This document shows, piece after piece, positions 1 to 13,224 of a stretch of 64,000 bases of DNA. Source of the DNA: Acanthochromis polyacanthus. Lineage: Eukaryota > Chordata > Actinopteri > Pomacentridae. The translations under genes and the position numbers were made by a program. Location of the stretch: positions 35,079,571-35,143,570 of the forward strand of contig NC_067123.1 in NCBI RefSeq assembly GCF_021347895.1. The letters are read 5' to 3'. The first letter of the stretch is position 1; every line of letters begins with the position of its first letter. The notes beneath the pieces were generated by a model. It saw only the letters and a list, made by a program, of their open reading frames with translations. It did no database searches and was not told the origin of the DNA.

Positions 1-196
1 TGGCACGAATGCTTTCAGTGTGTGTCCTTGCAGCCCCATCTCCTAAAAATGACACTTCTAACCAACTAAACTACATTCTCTTATTGTGAGGGAAACATAT
101 TTTCTGCCAGATTGTTTGTGACATATCACAAATACGTTTTCAATCAATATATGTTTGCTGTTGAATTCTATTGCTTTCATTTTTGCTTCTTTTCAG

Positions 197-825
197 CCAA
201 CCAATCATGTATTGAATGGTGCTGGGCATACCATAGTAACCCAGAAAATGAAGAAGCAGCTTCCAATATGTTATAAAAGGTTTGTATTTTCACCTCAATT
301 GTGCTTTTTTTTCTTTTAAGTCATAAGTCTTTGTACTTTTGGAGTCTAAACTTAACCAAGCTTCTAATAAGTAGTTATCTATGTTAAAGTATCAATCAAA
401 CTGTGATGTTTTTCTAAACCTAGGAGCATAGTTTTGGTACCTAAACCTCACTAAACAGCAAGTAAAATTCAAAAGTAAATGAGTAAAAATGCAACTTTTC
501 TTCCTCTTTGATGCAGACTTTGTGGCTCCTTCAAACTGGAAATCTTACCAGGTATGCAACACTCTTACCTAGAGGTTTCTTTCAAAATGTACACAAGAAT
601 GCAGTTTAGTTATGAAGAAGTTTTTGGGGAACAGAGTTTGCTTTGTAAGCTTTAAATACAGCTCATACAGAAGATTCTCAAAGGATGCTATCTATACTAT
701 CCGTGCTTCCAGTGACTCTCAGCAACTATTTGCCTTCTTTTCTTGCAGCGGTTGGTGGTATATTCCTTGTTTATCTCGACTTGTTTACACTGTGCTTGAA
801 TCGCTTAAGAGTGCACATGCCATGA
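197..825 (+). CDS. putative spliced 3' end of an unrecognised plus-strand gene (exons 197-279, 517-551, 749-825)
   Basis: Three short segments each have good splice signals. Exon 197-279 follows tgcttcttttcag and ends at AAAAG/gtttgt. Exon 517-551 follows cttcctctttgatgcag and ends at CCAG/gtatgc. The last exon starts at 749 after ccttcttttcttgcag. Joined, they stay open in one frame and stop at TGA 823-825. The peptide includes GAGHTIVTQKMKKQLPICYKR, then LCGSFKLEILP, then AVGGIFLVYLDLFTLCLNRL and RVHMP at the C-terminus. The region from AVGG to LCL is hydrophobic and could be a membrane segment. I recognise no family. A polyadenylation signal lies 477 bp after the stop. If real, the gene is nested in and antisense to the csmd intron, with its upstream exons outside the window. 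A second frame of the last exon is open to 902 but conflicts with a stop in the first exon. Chance remains a serious alternative. Confidence 0.3.
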
Positions 826-1301
826 ACCGATTGCCCTCCAAGTTCAACACAACGAATCCGCCCACTCTCTCATGGAAGAATGGTGATGTGGGCCCTGCAT
901 GAAAAGTGCAAGCGCCTTCTCCTGCGTGTTAAGAAATGCTCCTCTTCTGGATGACTGACTCTGTGCTGCTTATCAGATCTACAACCAGAATGCATTCAGG
1001 TGGAGCAGCGAAGTTCAGTCTCCTAATTAAATCACAGTTTCTTCCTGGTCATTGATGTCACTGATGTCACTTGGCAGTCATTTGAGTCATCGGAGAACAT
1101 AGAGGAAGGTGTAAAGAGTCACTGATTAAAAAACTTGGATGGAACAGAGAAATTTTTATCAACTCATGTCCGGTGAATCATTTATTTTATTGGTTGATAT
1201 ATTTTATTTGACACTTTCCTTATCTGTGCTGAAATTGAAAGATACTACATATCATGGAATTGCCTTGTAATCTTGTATGTATATCACCTCAAGTAAAGTC
1301 A

Positions 1302-1307
1302 AATAAA
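1302..1307 (+). promoter_or_regulatory. AATAAA polyadenylation signal for the putative gene ending at 825
   Basis: A canonical AATAAA is followed by AT-rich sequence. It would give a 3' UTR of about 500 bp after the stop at 825. It is supportive only, because AATAAA is common by chance in AT-rich introns. Confidence 0.3.
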
Positions 1308-1329
1308 TTTGCAAAGCATAATACTGAAT

Positions 1330-2887
1330 TGATGACAACAAAGAGAAAACACCTTACTAAATTACTGAAAGTAAAAGAAATCGCTGTGTAAATAATTAAA
1401 ACACATCAAATGCAAATGAGACCAAGTAAAAACTTAGATAATAGTCAACCGTGAGTTCATGATGACGATTACAACCTGAAGAAAAAAGATAAGATCTAAA
1501 TGGAAAGGAAAATGCAACTCTGCAGCACAATTTAAGGCCAACAACAGAGAAATTCCTGATCAACTTTAGATTTTAATCATAGAAAACAGTGTTGTTGTTT
1601 TTTCCAGATATCTGTAGGGTCTGGAAGTGGAACAGCAGATGAGGAAGTCAAAAGTGTAACTTAATGCAAGTCCCACACAAAGAACCCAGAGACCCTATCT
1701 TGAAGCTGTAAATTTGGTACGACACCGTTTCAGAAGACAGCTAACCCAAAACTCACTTCTAAATGGAACATCTGCAGATCGGATGTTTATTAATAAAGGA
1801 CCACTGTCGACGCTCTTGGAGACAACAGGATGTCTCCTACCTCCACCAGAATCTGAAAAAGGTCAGAAGGAAAACCACACCTCTGCAGAAGAGGATTTTT
1901 ATTCTTCATGATGACCTTCTGATCACCCTACCTAACACACAGAACTTTCTATGCAGGAATGAATTGAATAATTTATAAATCGGGACATTAAAGAAATGCA
2001 GCATCACCGGAGTGACAATCTGGACTCTGGTCTCTGATACCAGGTTGAGTACCAGTATGGCATAGATAAAATTGCTATAGTCAAAATGGGAAGAAAGTAT
2101 TAACTCTGCTCACCAGACCTTTAACAGGGAGGTCCAATAGTAATTTGCAAGTGATCCAAGATGGACAAACATATTGTTGACAACAGAGCGTATGTGTTTA
2201 ACAAATCTTCAACCAGAGATGAAAATAATACTGAGATTTGACAAAGGCTCAAGATTGTTAGCTGTGGTTTTAGAGTAGCCTACAGGGCCTTAGTTATATT
2301 CTGGTTCAGTGGGTGTTAAAAAAACACTACGATGCTGGCAAAAATGTTGCACTTTAGAAAAACAGAAGCCAAAGGAAGCACATACAAGAAACACGAAACA
2401 GGGTATGATATGGAGTACTGATATAGAGTGTGTCCAGGAGCTGGGTGAAAAGGACACATTATCAATTCAAACACAGGCTGATGTGTCTTGAGGAGTCTTT
2501 CCCTGCATGCTAACAACACGCTTATGGATGTCCAAGAGGATGGAGTTGACAAAGGTGTTGAGGGAAGTGGAAAGAATCACAATATTGGGATTTCTTGAGT
2601 CTAAAGACATGAAATGTGTCATCTTGCAAAACCTGACTGGAATGAATTAGAAGGTATTGAATTTGTCCTGGAAGGAGATGAGTCAAGAATTGTAGAGAAT
2701 AGTCAATAAATAATGGCGATAAAATGGCTCTTGGTTAGTGTTTTGTTAGAAATATGTATGACATCATGTTTAAACCAAGGTGAGACATAGCAATTGATTT
2801 GGAAGCTATGCATTATGGTATGCCCAGCACTTGCTTCAGGGATCTTGAATAAATAGTATCAAAGGGACATGTGCACGTTTCCTAGTC
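1330..2887. other. gene-free intronic stretch
   Basis: I see no recognisable gene or repeat family here. Short open frames at 1714-1978 and 2309-2552 lack splice context or family resemblance. Confidence 0.5.
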
Positions 2888-3225
2888 TGATATATGAATA
2901 GAACAGAATAGAATGTGTTTTATTGTCATTATACAGTGTATAACGAAATTGGAAAGCTTCTCCTTTTCAGTGCAAGAAAATCTTAAGAAATTGTGCAAAG
3001 CAGTGTCTTTACAAATATACATTATAAATAACAGTGAATATAAATAGCGGAGTGAACGAAGTAGTGGTGTATATTGCACATTTTACATTATATTGTTGCC
3101 TGGGTGTTGGACATGGGACAAGTGAGAGTTCAGGGTGGTGATGGCTCTCGGTAAGAAGCTGTTTTTGAGTCTGTTTGTCCTCGCTTTAATGCATCTGTGA
3201 CGCCTTGCAGAATATATGTCAAAGA
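2888..3225 (-). mobile_element. 5'-truncated LINE 3' fragment (L2/CR1-type), minus strand
   Basis: The plus strand shows the fish LINE signature in reverse: a TTTTATTGTCATTATACA segment near 2918, then GAGAGTTCAGGGTGGTGATGG (3123-3143), then GCTGTTTTTGAGTCTGTTTGTCCT, then GATGC-type text ending near 3215. On the minus strand this is the very end of a reverse-transcriptase element, with the short AT-rich tail at about 2888. The resemblance to the common teleost repeat fades after 3225, so only the 3' end was retained or survives. It has no coding capacity. The subfamily is from memory. Confidence 0.6.
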
Positions 3226-4318
3226 GGCAAATAGGTTAAAAGTTTATGTTTAGATGTAAAAAATCTGACAGCAACAATTGGCTCATGTGACGAGACAAGC
3301 CTATCCTCCCGACATCCAATCATGATCCACAAAGAGATGGTATATCATTGGATTCATCTTAATCACAAACTGTTAAGTCCAACATGCTATTGCCTCAGTT
3401 TCTGCTTTTTCTCCAGCTACTTAGAAAATACATCTCTCGTGAGTTTGCTAGATAAAGTTTTATAAAAGGGCGTCAATGAACTAAATTGGCAAAGTAAAAC
3501 AATGACCTTTGAGCAGCTATGGGATACTTAAATCTGCAGATTGTGGGTGTTATTTTGAATAGGATTTATTGCACCACTGGTAGCAATGCCTTCCATAAAA
3601 AAAATATATATCTGAAAGCATCGCAAATGAAGCCTTATGAAGCAAATCTGAAGAAACTACACATTATCAATTATTTATTCACGTGTTGCTGTTGCCACGT
3701 TAATCTAAAATGGTATTTAAATAAATCTACATTTAACGTAAACTGTGAAAACATACATTTTTGTTGTACATGCACACATTAAAGCCACTAGATTTGCATC
3801 CACCTACACAATACGGGGGATGTCTGTTGGTAAGAGTTTTTACTGTAGTGTGGCATAAAATACAACAATAAACAAAACTCCAAAAATGGAAAGCAGCATA
3901 TAGTTCACTTCGCATATTTGCCTCTCTCTCCCACACACATCTTTGATTATAAAGTCAACTATAAAACACACAATAAGCACACACACACACACACATAAAC
4001 ACACAAGAATTCTTGGATTGCCTGCTGCGTTCTCTGCCACATACGCACACAAACACACATGCACGTGTAGTCTGTCTGTCTTCCTGTCTCTTTCACATAC
4101 ACATTTATAGAATACACACAGATATATGAAGAGTTTTCTTCTAAAATGCCACAAAATCAGTTTGGAGTAAGTATGGCATCTTTAGCATTGGTTTATTTTT
4201 CATCATTTGATTTCATTTTCAGAATTGTATCATGAATTTACAGTTTACAGCGCATTCATTTTAGAATTAAACTCTTCATATCTGCTCACGCACGTACACA
4301 TACGGGTTTAGTCCGTAC
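3226..4318. other. intron downstream of the sushi exon (minus-strand sense)
   Basis: This holds a short CA tract at 3978-3995 and CA/GT-biased sequence to about 4110. No further csmd exon is visible. Confidence 0.5.
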
Positions 4319-4516
4319 CTCGACAGATAGGAGCAGGAAAGTCCCAGACGGCCGTGTTTCCAGCATTGGTGATGCAGGTGAGTGTTGCGTGGCCGTCTAA
4401 GACGTAACCAGGGACGCAGCTGTACCGCACACGGTCACCTACAGCAAACCGCCCGCCACCACTGAGCACTGCTTTGGGAGGGACTCCAGGGTTTCCGCAG
4501 GACGTACTGTGGAGTT
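4319..4516 (-). CDS. csmd3: csmd3-like internal exon: one complete sushi (CCP) domain
   Basis: On the minus strand a pyrimidine-rich acceptor (ccctttgcag at 4517-4526) precedes a 198-bp open exon, and a GTACGG donor (4313-4318) follows. The exon begins and ends in phase 1. It reads EELHSTSCGNPGVPPKAVL, then VGDRVRYSCVPGYVLDGH, then LTCITNAGNTAVWDFPAPICR. That is one sushi module: four cysteines in CCP spacing, a G-Y before the third strand, and the W expected before the last cysteine. CSMD proteins are giant single-pass membrane proteins whose ectodomain alternates CUB and sushi domains; they act at neuronal surfaces and have been linked to complement control and dendrite development. The leading YEEL..SCGNPGVPPK and trailing WDFP.PICR match my recollection of the first sushi domain of CSMD3 better than CSMD1 or CSMD2, which have YEVLPSHTCGNPG there. 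Family assignment is firm; the paralogue is from memory. The next residues, expected to be an AED.CGG CUB start, lie outside the window. Confidence 0.88.
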
Positions 4517-4526
4517 CTGCAAAGGG

Positions 4527-6825
4527 AGAAAAAACAGAGAAAGTGTTTAGTCTTTTTTCACATTTTTATTGGAATAATCGCACTAAAATGTTTATCTATG
4601 CATTTCCCCTAACTCAGCTGTTACGTGACCAAATAGCTCCTGTTCAGTGATGTGTGCATTTCTGGAGCCGCTCTCAAACATGCTGTGTCTACACAGACAG
4701 TGTTTCAACTACATTTTTCACTTGTCCCTCTCATGCACGTCTGACCAAACAGATCCTTTTTCGATCAATCCAGCTGTCTGCACAGGCTGTGAAAAGACTC
4801 ACATTTTTCTTGCACAAGCTGAGGTACATTTTTTATACTTCTAGTCTAGTTTCCTGCCCTTTACACGTAACTACACTGACCATGTGTTCGGGTCTGAGCA
4901 CTTCCAAAAACGCAGGTGACCAACAGATCGATATTTTGCCTCAATGCTTTCTGAGTAATCACAGATGGAGCATCAAAGCTGCTGCTGCTCAGCTAATGTT
5001 GTGTTCATGCTGCGTCTTCTGTGTAGACGCGGTCTTACATCTCCAGTCCACAGGTCCTGCTGCACTTACCATGGTCAAAAAAGCGAGATGGAAACTGAAA
5101 AGTGTTTCAGTGCAGGAAAACTGCATTGAGGTAATGCAGTTTACACATTATGACAACCTCTCTTGAAATCTTGTCCTGAGCACTGATATAGCCAGAATCT
5201 TAAGCTTACAGTTCTTTAAAATACATACTGCCAAGCATGATAGCTGCAAACAGGCATTCTGATTGCACTCCCGGTGGAAACAAATAAACCTCGCTCAAAG
5301 AAAGGGAAGCACTATTCCCCTTCTTCTCTCTAGATGCATTTACAGCTCTGTTCCAGAAACATATGCTCAAGTGTACGCATATAAACATACACAGACACAC
5401 ACACACACAGCAGGGAATGAAACAAGACAGAGAGTGAGGGACTGAAGGGGTATTACAAGCCATAAACTAGGAAGTAGATGGGAGCACAGGGACCAACTCT
5501 GGTCTTATTGTTTGAACTTGATTGATACAACTATGAAACTGTTCAGACAGCAAGTGGGTTAGGGAGGGGGGCAGAGGGAACCAGACATATGGGGTGAGTG
5601 GGAGGTAGAAAGGTGGGGTAAAGAGACGCACAAGATGGCCAACATGATAGATAGACCTATGGAATTATGAAGACAGACAGAGTGAGGAGAATAAGAAGGG
5701 AGAAATGTAAAGTAAGAGAGAAAAGAATAGAACTAAAGAAATCAGCAGCAGTGGTGAGACAGTTTATGCTCAAAGGTGGAGGCAGAGCTGCACTTATTCT
5801 TAAAATGTCACCAGAAACTCTGGAAAACCCTACAGTGCTTCACTCCTACTGAAGTATGCGCAATAATCTTCAAATAAAAAAATTTAAAAAAAAAAAGCTG
5901 GAGTACAGCTGCAGGGTAATCTTTTTTCCATACTAACAGCAAAATGTGTAATTATCATTCAAGAGGCAGGGTGTGAGAAGAGAAAATTTGATTTCAGCAA
6001 AGTGAACTGATAGAGTGACTCTCAGATTGTTGGCTGATTGATTCATTTATAAAACACTGTTATTGTCATACCTTTTCAGTTACAATTCCCTCCCTCCCTT
6101 CATCTCTCTTCCTTTTCCAGTTTCCATGCCTCCACTGCAGCCACAGTGCTGGCGATTACTCCGAGAACTATGTGGGCATTTGCAGTTTGCTATTTTCAGT
6201 GATCGCACACAAACAGTCTTCCAGGTTCCTTGAAATAAAACTTTTTTGAATATTATCTGTCTTAAATATGACAAGATCCATTAGACCAAAGCTTGCGGAT
6301 CATTAAAAAATACATATATTTATGACAGATAGTTTAATAGCAGAGATATTGTTTGTCTTAAATTGAATATTCATTGCAAAAAACCACCCCAAACACCCCA
6401 TAATATGCTGTAATTAGTTATTAAAAGGTTATAAGGTTGTTGTTTGGGGGTACGTTTACTTCTGCTCAGGCAGCATGAAAAGCAAAAAACATGAAGAGGA
6501 AAATCATGCTGCTAAAGACCCTGATAGACCCCCCTCCAACCGCCATCCTCCTTATCTCCACACATACAGTGACAGAGAATTGCACAGACAAGACACACTC
6601 AGACACGCACACACACAGACATAACCAGGGTCATTCATCACTATGGCGACCCCCCTGTGCTGTATTGTGATTGGATGTCAGGTTCGCCTAGTGTTGCGAC
6701 CTGTTGGCCTATTGATTTTGCCAGTCAGCATGGCCCCCACTCAGTGTCAGGATGTTGCTGTTCAGTATCCTATCAGGCACACATTTACTCTCACAAACAC
6801 ACACACACACACTGGTGATTCAGGG
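4527..6825. other. intronic stretch, purine-rich at 5480-5760
   Basis: No gene recognised. The open frame at 4654-5166 has neither a codon pattern nor family resemblance. The purine-rich block at 5480-5760 is low-complexity. Confidence 0.45.
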
Positions 6826-6829
6826 TGCT

Positions 6830-7345
6830 ATCACCTACCCACACTAACCGACACTTTCCACTTGGATTCCAACCCGTCACTTTCTATTCTTACCTATCGC
6901 TGCTCTATCTTCTTCATACAGCTTTTCCCTTTTGGCTCCTTCGTTTAACACTTTTTTTTGCACTTTTTTGGTATCTTTCATTCCCATATCCAGTGTTTTT
7001 ATCCACTCTCCTCACTCTTGTCCACTCGACTAAAAACTTAGATGAAATGGCAGCTTTTTTCCTCTCCTCTCTCACTATCTTTTTCCATCCACACCACTAT
7101 ATCAACCCCTCTGTTCATCCCTTCATTCCGCCTTTCTTTCTCCGCCTAGTTTATTGTGAACATCACATATTTTCATTACACTAGTTTATTCAGTAGCCAG
7201 CAGCTACACCGCACTCCTTTCCATAGTTTATTGCTGCCTGGACCCTCTTATTTATTCTCTCATACCCACACTTCTTCCTCCTCTCATTTCTCTCTCTTTA
7301 TCTATCCATCTCTGCCTCTCTTTCCCTATCTCAGCCTCTCCCCAG
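6830..7345 (+). repeat. pyrimidine-rich low-complexity block
   Basis: About 500 bp are dominated by C and T on the plus strand. It precedes the CA array. Purine-rich sequence at 7700-7910 follows the array, so the two blocks are roughly complementary in composition. Confidence 0.6.
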
Positions 7346-7437
7346 TTTACCATAACCATGATTTCAGTCTCAGTTGCTTCATTACAAGCTGCTGCTTTTA
7401 TGGGCCATCTGTAGAACTATCTGCATTTGTCACACAT

Positions 7438-7564
<127 letters not shown>

Positions 7565-10500
7565 AGGGCACACAAAAGCCTGTATGCAGAGGAGATACTA
7601 GCATACAGGTACTTTTTTTTCCACCACACACACTGTCACACACACATAACCATTTACCTGGCTTTTATTTCTCCCCAGATAAGCAATTACAGCTGAGTCC
7701 AGGCACAGCAGAAGGAAAAGAACTGAGGAGTGGGTAAAAAGCAAAACGGGAGAAAAAAACAGAGAATGCTGCCATGCTTTTGGAGTTTTTAGTGAGACAG
7801 ATGACACTGCAGGCCGGAAGACTGGAGAGAGAGAGTGAAAGACAGGGAAGACAGACAAAGACAGAAGAGGAAGACGGAAGCAGAAAAGAGAAGCATAGAC
7901 GGAGAGGGATGATTCAATGAGTTTGGAGGCTTCATACCTCAGTCAGCAGTAACTTTTTATAAAAGATGAACCAAGTTTTACACTTGAAGAAAATAGATGC
8001 TGAAACGCTTGAATACAAAGCACAAAATCTGTTACAAGAAACCATTTATATGGATTTCAAGTGACTACACCTGAGAAATGATTTTTAGAAATTCTTTTCG
8101 AGACATATCCCATAAAAGATGGAAAGTTTATGGGGGGTCTAATCGAACCGACCCGAGTTCTGTCACAAACAGATATGTGTTTTGAGGCACTTGGAGCTAT
8201 AAAAAAGTTTCACAGGCTGTCAACTTCCAAGATAGTCGCCTGTCAATTTGATTTATTCAACACTTTGACCAAGTCGTTTATAGGCTTGCGAAGGACTTGT
8301 GTCATAAAACATTTCTTTGTTCGGTAAGTTAATGAAATTTTATAGTCGAAGTTGTCCATCATTTTTGTGGTCAGGTGGCCTCCCTACTGACAATGCGAGA
8401 AACAAAAACAGGCTTAGTTTCAGTGACATTGGTCTGTTTACACTGCAGTCACATTTTACAGAACAAAAATAACCCTTTTTGTCATTAACACTTGTTTTTT
8501 GCTTATCTGGGTGTTCAAGGCAGCTTTATTTAAAAATGCTTCAAAATACTGGTTGAATGAGACGCCTCTGGAGCTGCTGGAGTTAAACGTCAAGTAGAAT
8601 TAGATGCGAACTGAACTCTAATGTAAAGATATTTTCTTTGTGTTCCTGTCACAATTAAACCTGAAATGACTCAGATTGTTAAAAAGAACACAAAAATTCA
8701 ATAAATCATGCTGCAGCTGTCGCATAACATCATAAGTACGATACCATTAGACTTCTGTGACTTCTGTACTAATAATAGCATTTCAGTGATATAGGTTTTA
8801 GAGTTACAGCTCATCAAGTTTGAGATTCTGTGCAACTGATTTAATTAGTTAAACCATTATAATGCGGATGGAAACAGCTGCATCTATGGTACAGTATCTA
8901 CCACGCAGCAGGAATGTGTTTATGTCATTAGAATACAAATTAGCATGTGGCTAATTGTAGACAGAACCTAAAACTTACTTCACAAAACTCAGCTGAGCAG
9001 TTTTGGAGACAATGAAATGTTTTGGTTGACAAACATAATTCATTATTGTGCCTATTTTACTCCACCATAATACACCCATGTACTTATAATATTGACAGTG
9101 ATTTTTTTGCCCCCAAACAATCCCTCCATTGTCAGAGTTGCTGCTGAGCTGTCAAGCAACTGTCACACCAGGATCCAAGCTATTTCCTCAAATTCCAAGT
9201 ATGGCAGCTCAACAATCATGAATAGGATAATATGAAATTATTTTACATGTGCTGTGTGCTTTTTTTAATAGAAAAAGATTAATGCCAAGATGAGATAGCC
9301 GCCATTTGGAAACTGTGACGCCTTCCACTACAAATGTATTAACGGCATAAAACATTAATGCCACTGAAAAGACCGTTATTAATGATCATGCCAGACATAA
9401 AAAGGAAGTTTTCCCCTCAGCACGGCTATATGATACGCAATACTCACAAACAAAGGTAAGTTAATATTTTAAATCAAAAGTATAGAGTGTCACTGTCACT
9501 GTCTTTCTAATAAAATCTTTGTGACATACACAAAAGGACCCAACGGAAGTGAAGTTCATAAGCTGCTTGAGGAGGGTATTTCCCTGCAGTTTCCCTGCAT
9601 TGTTGATCACACTGTCACTCCGCAGCCATTAAATGGAACTCAAGCTAGCAAAAGGCCAAATATGCAATAATGCAAGAGGTACAACAGGCTCCCACAGTTC
9701 TGTCCTCCTCCTCCTCCATCCATCACCATCTGCAGTCCAATAAGAGGAACAGCAGCGTTCAAGACTACAGCGTCTCTCCCAGACACATTTCTTGAGTTGA
9801 GAGTCTTGAGTTGACTCCCTGTGGCGAAGAAGCATTTAACACAGTTTTTTTCTCATCCATGTCCCGCTTTAAAGAAGCAACCTTAAATTAATAAAAACTA
9901 CAGAACTGCTTGCACAGGCACTAAAAAATGAAATATATCTTAACTTTGAAGCTTGTTTGATTCAGCTGAAAGAGAACAGTCCTTGCGATACAAGCATATT
10001 TCCGGTTTCTTCAAGTAAGAGATGGCATCTCCTTGATCTTAGAAAGGTACGTGAAGAATAATACCTGCTTTTGGTCGGACCATGGCTGGCTATGAATACA
10101 TGACAGTATCAGTTTCGTTTTTCCTTTTCATTACAAAGATTCTGTCTGGGGAATATGTCAGACAACTGTAGTTTATGGGAAGATTCTACTTTAGATTAAT
10201 CAAAATGGTTAAGACCTGAGTACCTTGAAACTGTGCGTCTCAGGGGGTATCTGTGGAAATGTTCCACCACTACAGATTACAACTGGGAAAGCATTTAAGC
10301 TAGCTGTCCTGATGCTGCATCCTATCATTGTACCAATCATCCACTTGAGTTGCGATTACACGATCACTTAACACCGAAAGTTCTAAAATACTCCACCACA
10401 ACTCGGCATTAGGTAAAGCTGAGAACTCGATAATGTTGGCACAATTGGCCTGTTTTAATCATGTTGCCAAATTACTTTGGTTGCTTAATTGGCACCTGAG

Positions 10501-12159
10501 GGACTACGCCACAGCCAATTTGGCCATAATTTGGACAGGTAGCAAAGCAATAAAAGGCAAAAAAAAAATCTAAAACATCACTGTGAAAGACCTAGAAAGG
10601 CTTTTTTTGTTACTGTTCTGTGTGAGTAGTGCATTAGACTTTACACCAGAGACCTGTGTTTGTGGTATGCCGCTGACAAGAGCAGGTTATTCGATACCTG
10701 ACATACAATTTTCTGAGCCAGAACTGGAATATTTGGCAAGATAAAGCGATCTGTGATTGCACGTGCCAAACTGGAGTGGAAATAGAAGTTAAAAAAAAAA
10801 GGGATGTTAAAGTACAGTATGAATGGGTTTTTTTGTTCTTCTTTTAAAGAAGAAGGATGCTTGTTGAATGGAAAACTTTGGCATTATCATTTTAAAAAAT
10901 TGTCCAACACTGTCTGTAGTTCGCTTTGTTTTGTCCTCTACAGCCCTTTATAGAGTCAAGGACTGGAATAAACTTCACCTGTAAATCACACATGCATTGC
11001 ACTTTTGATTGGTAGCCGGTTGGTGATGGTGATTATAGGCAATTATGATTAATTATGAAAACATTAATGGAGGGGAAAGGACTAAGCGGCAGCAGAAAGT
11101 GTGTGTGTGTGTGTGTGTGACAGAGAGACTTACAGGGAGATTCGGAGGGAGAATTAAAGCCGGGGGGAAAAAACCCAAAAAAAAACAGAGAGCTCCCTGA
11201 TAGAGTAACGTCTGTTCAACGCTTTAGATCATCTGACAGCTGTGAAGATCAAGTAATACACACACAACTGTGTTGCTAATGTAGCTTCTAGTGGAGATCA
11301 AACATGGACTCAGAGCAGCAGACCACTAATGTCTCTCTGGGTTTATTACACACCACAACACCGACAATCAAACACAAACGCGTACCACTCTCCCTAAAGG
11401 TAGAAGCTGTCTCGAGAATTACCTCGGTGCCATCTCTATGTTGTCTGTGAACAATTAACATCTGTATTCAATACAGTCAGCTCCAAGGAGTCCAGTGTCA
11501 GTGCATTTTGGTCAGTTAGTACTGTCTATATATATATGAAGTATATAATAATGAATTATTTACAAGATGATGTGAAATCATTCATCCAGTTGACTGTCAA
11601 ACTCTCATTGAAAAAACACATAAAACATTGGTGTTTAAAAGTAAATATATTTAGCTAATATTTATTTCTTCTCAAGTTGGCGTATTCTCTGTTGACTTTT
11701 TATGGTACTGGTCAGCTAAATGACTGATGCACGACTTTAGGGAGAACTATGCATGAAAAATGTTTTCATAAACAGACCTTTTAAGGACCTACTTTCATAT
11801 TTAATGCAATAACATGAGCAGTGGAGTTCTCTCTTGAAATTTAATGCAGATGAATTTTCATATGACAGAAATACGCAATTAAATTCAGCCAAGAGAGGAT
11901 GCAATTTAAGGTGGTTGGGTGAAACAAGTTAATCATTTTGCAGGAAGACAATAACCCAGTCCGACACAATTACCTCATTTTTGTGGATGGAATATCCATT
12001 TAAGAACGTTAGTTGAAAAGATGTACTTCGTTTTTTTTCCCCTTCCTGCCATACAATTTCTCCGTGTGTAATTGAATGAGCAGATAATGACGGCAGTCTG
12101 AATGCTCACAAAGAAACATGAGGATGTCAATTATGAGCGCTTTACCTCCACTTCACCAC

Positions 12160-12193
<34 letters not shown>

Positions 12194-13147
12194 CTCATTT
12201 GAGTATCTGTGTTTGCGTGTGCACATCATCGCACGTGTATGTGCAAAGATAAGTGTGTTCATTTTGTGTTGTGTGTTTGTGCCTGTGTGTCCGCGTGGGT
12301 ATAACTCCTTGATGCGGTGATCAATGTTTCTCTGAGGCCTGGTTCAATAAACCATTAGATTTCCCCCTAAAGACATCCTGCCAACAGAACTTCATTAGAC
12401 CCACACACATACATACAAAGAAAAACCAAAAATACCACACACACCCACTTCTCCCACTAATTGTCCTGTGTTTACAGGCTGTAGCCATTAGGGTTGAAGA
12501 AAATGATGGGTTGGTTCGTTTGTATAGGCCTTTTTTGTTTATTTAATATTTTCCAGGAGCTAAAGCTCTACTCTACAGTATCTGCTATCGTTTGATCTGA
12601 CCTGAAAGGCCTGAACCAGTCTTTCTGAAGACCAGAACAAATAAGCTCTATCAGACTTGATCAAACAAAACGGTAAAAGGTTCAGTGCAACAGGCACTGC
12701 AAGAACAGGCAGGGTTTGCTTTTATTTTTTTTAAATTAAATTAACATACTGTAAATGATGTTCATATTAAAGGAATTGAGTGGGTGTTTGGGCATTTATG
12801 ATCTTTTATACGCTTAGTGTTAAAACATGGTGCTGGTTGCAATTGAAGTTAAACAAATTGATGTTAGAGAGACCGATTTTCACCATGTCTGCTGTATTAC
12901 ACATGTGCAGCAGCAATTTGTCAGTGCATTAAGGCAAGCTATTATCAAAAGTCCGTATACCATTAAGGCCTGACTTACCATTAGTCCTTACATCTGGGTG
13001 GCTGCACTGGTTTTGGTCAGATTCCTGATCTGCCTTTCTTTAAATGAACCTTTTCTTTACATCCATCTCTGTCCCTCTCTTCTTCTCCTCTTATCTCTTC
13101 TCACAGCCTCTCCTTACTATTAATTAAAACTCTCCTGTATATGTGCT
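7565..13147. other. intronic stretch with small microsatellites and conserved-looking unique DNA
   Basis: No gene recognised. GT tracts lie at about 11101-11118 and 12162-12187, the latter followed by alternating GCGCGC. A splice-flanked 35-bp segment at 9421-9455 and a cluster of TTGGC/GCCAA half-sites at 10436-10524 are described under findings. The rest looks like unique intron. Confidence 0.45.

Positions 13148-13216
<69 letters not shown>
13148..13216 (+). repeat. compound microsatellite (TC)n-(GT)n
   Basis: TC occupies 13148-13174 and passes directly into GT at 13175-13216. Confidence 0.95.
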
Positions 13217-13218
<2 letters not shown>

Positions 13219-13224
13219 CCATGT

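Noticed and set aside
749..902. Alternative frame of the last exon of the left-edge gene, open to a stop at 902
   Set aside because: It would require a frame of the first exon that hits a stop at TTATAA (near 271-276), so the shorter ending at 825 is preferred.
4654..5166. 170-residue open frame, the longest in the left intron
   Set aside because: No family resemblance, no conserved pattern and no splice support; its position next to the sushi exon is coincidental and on the other strand.
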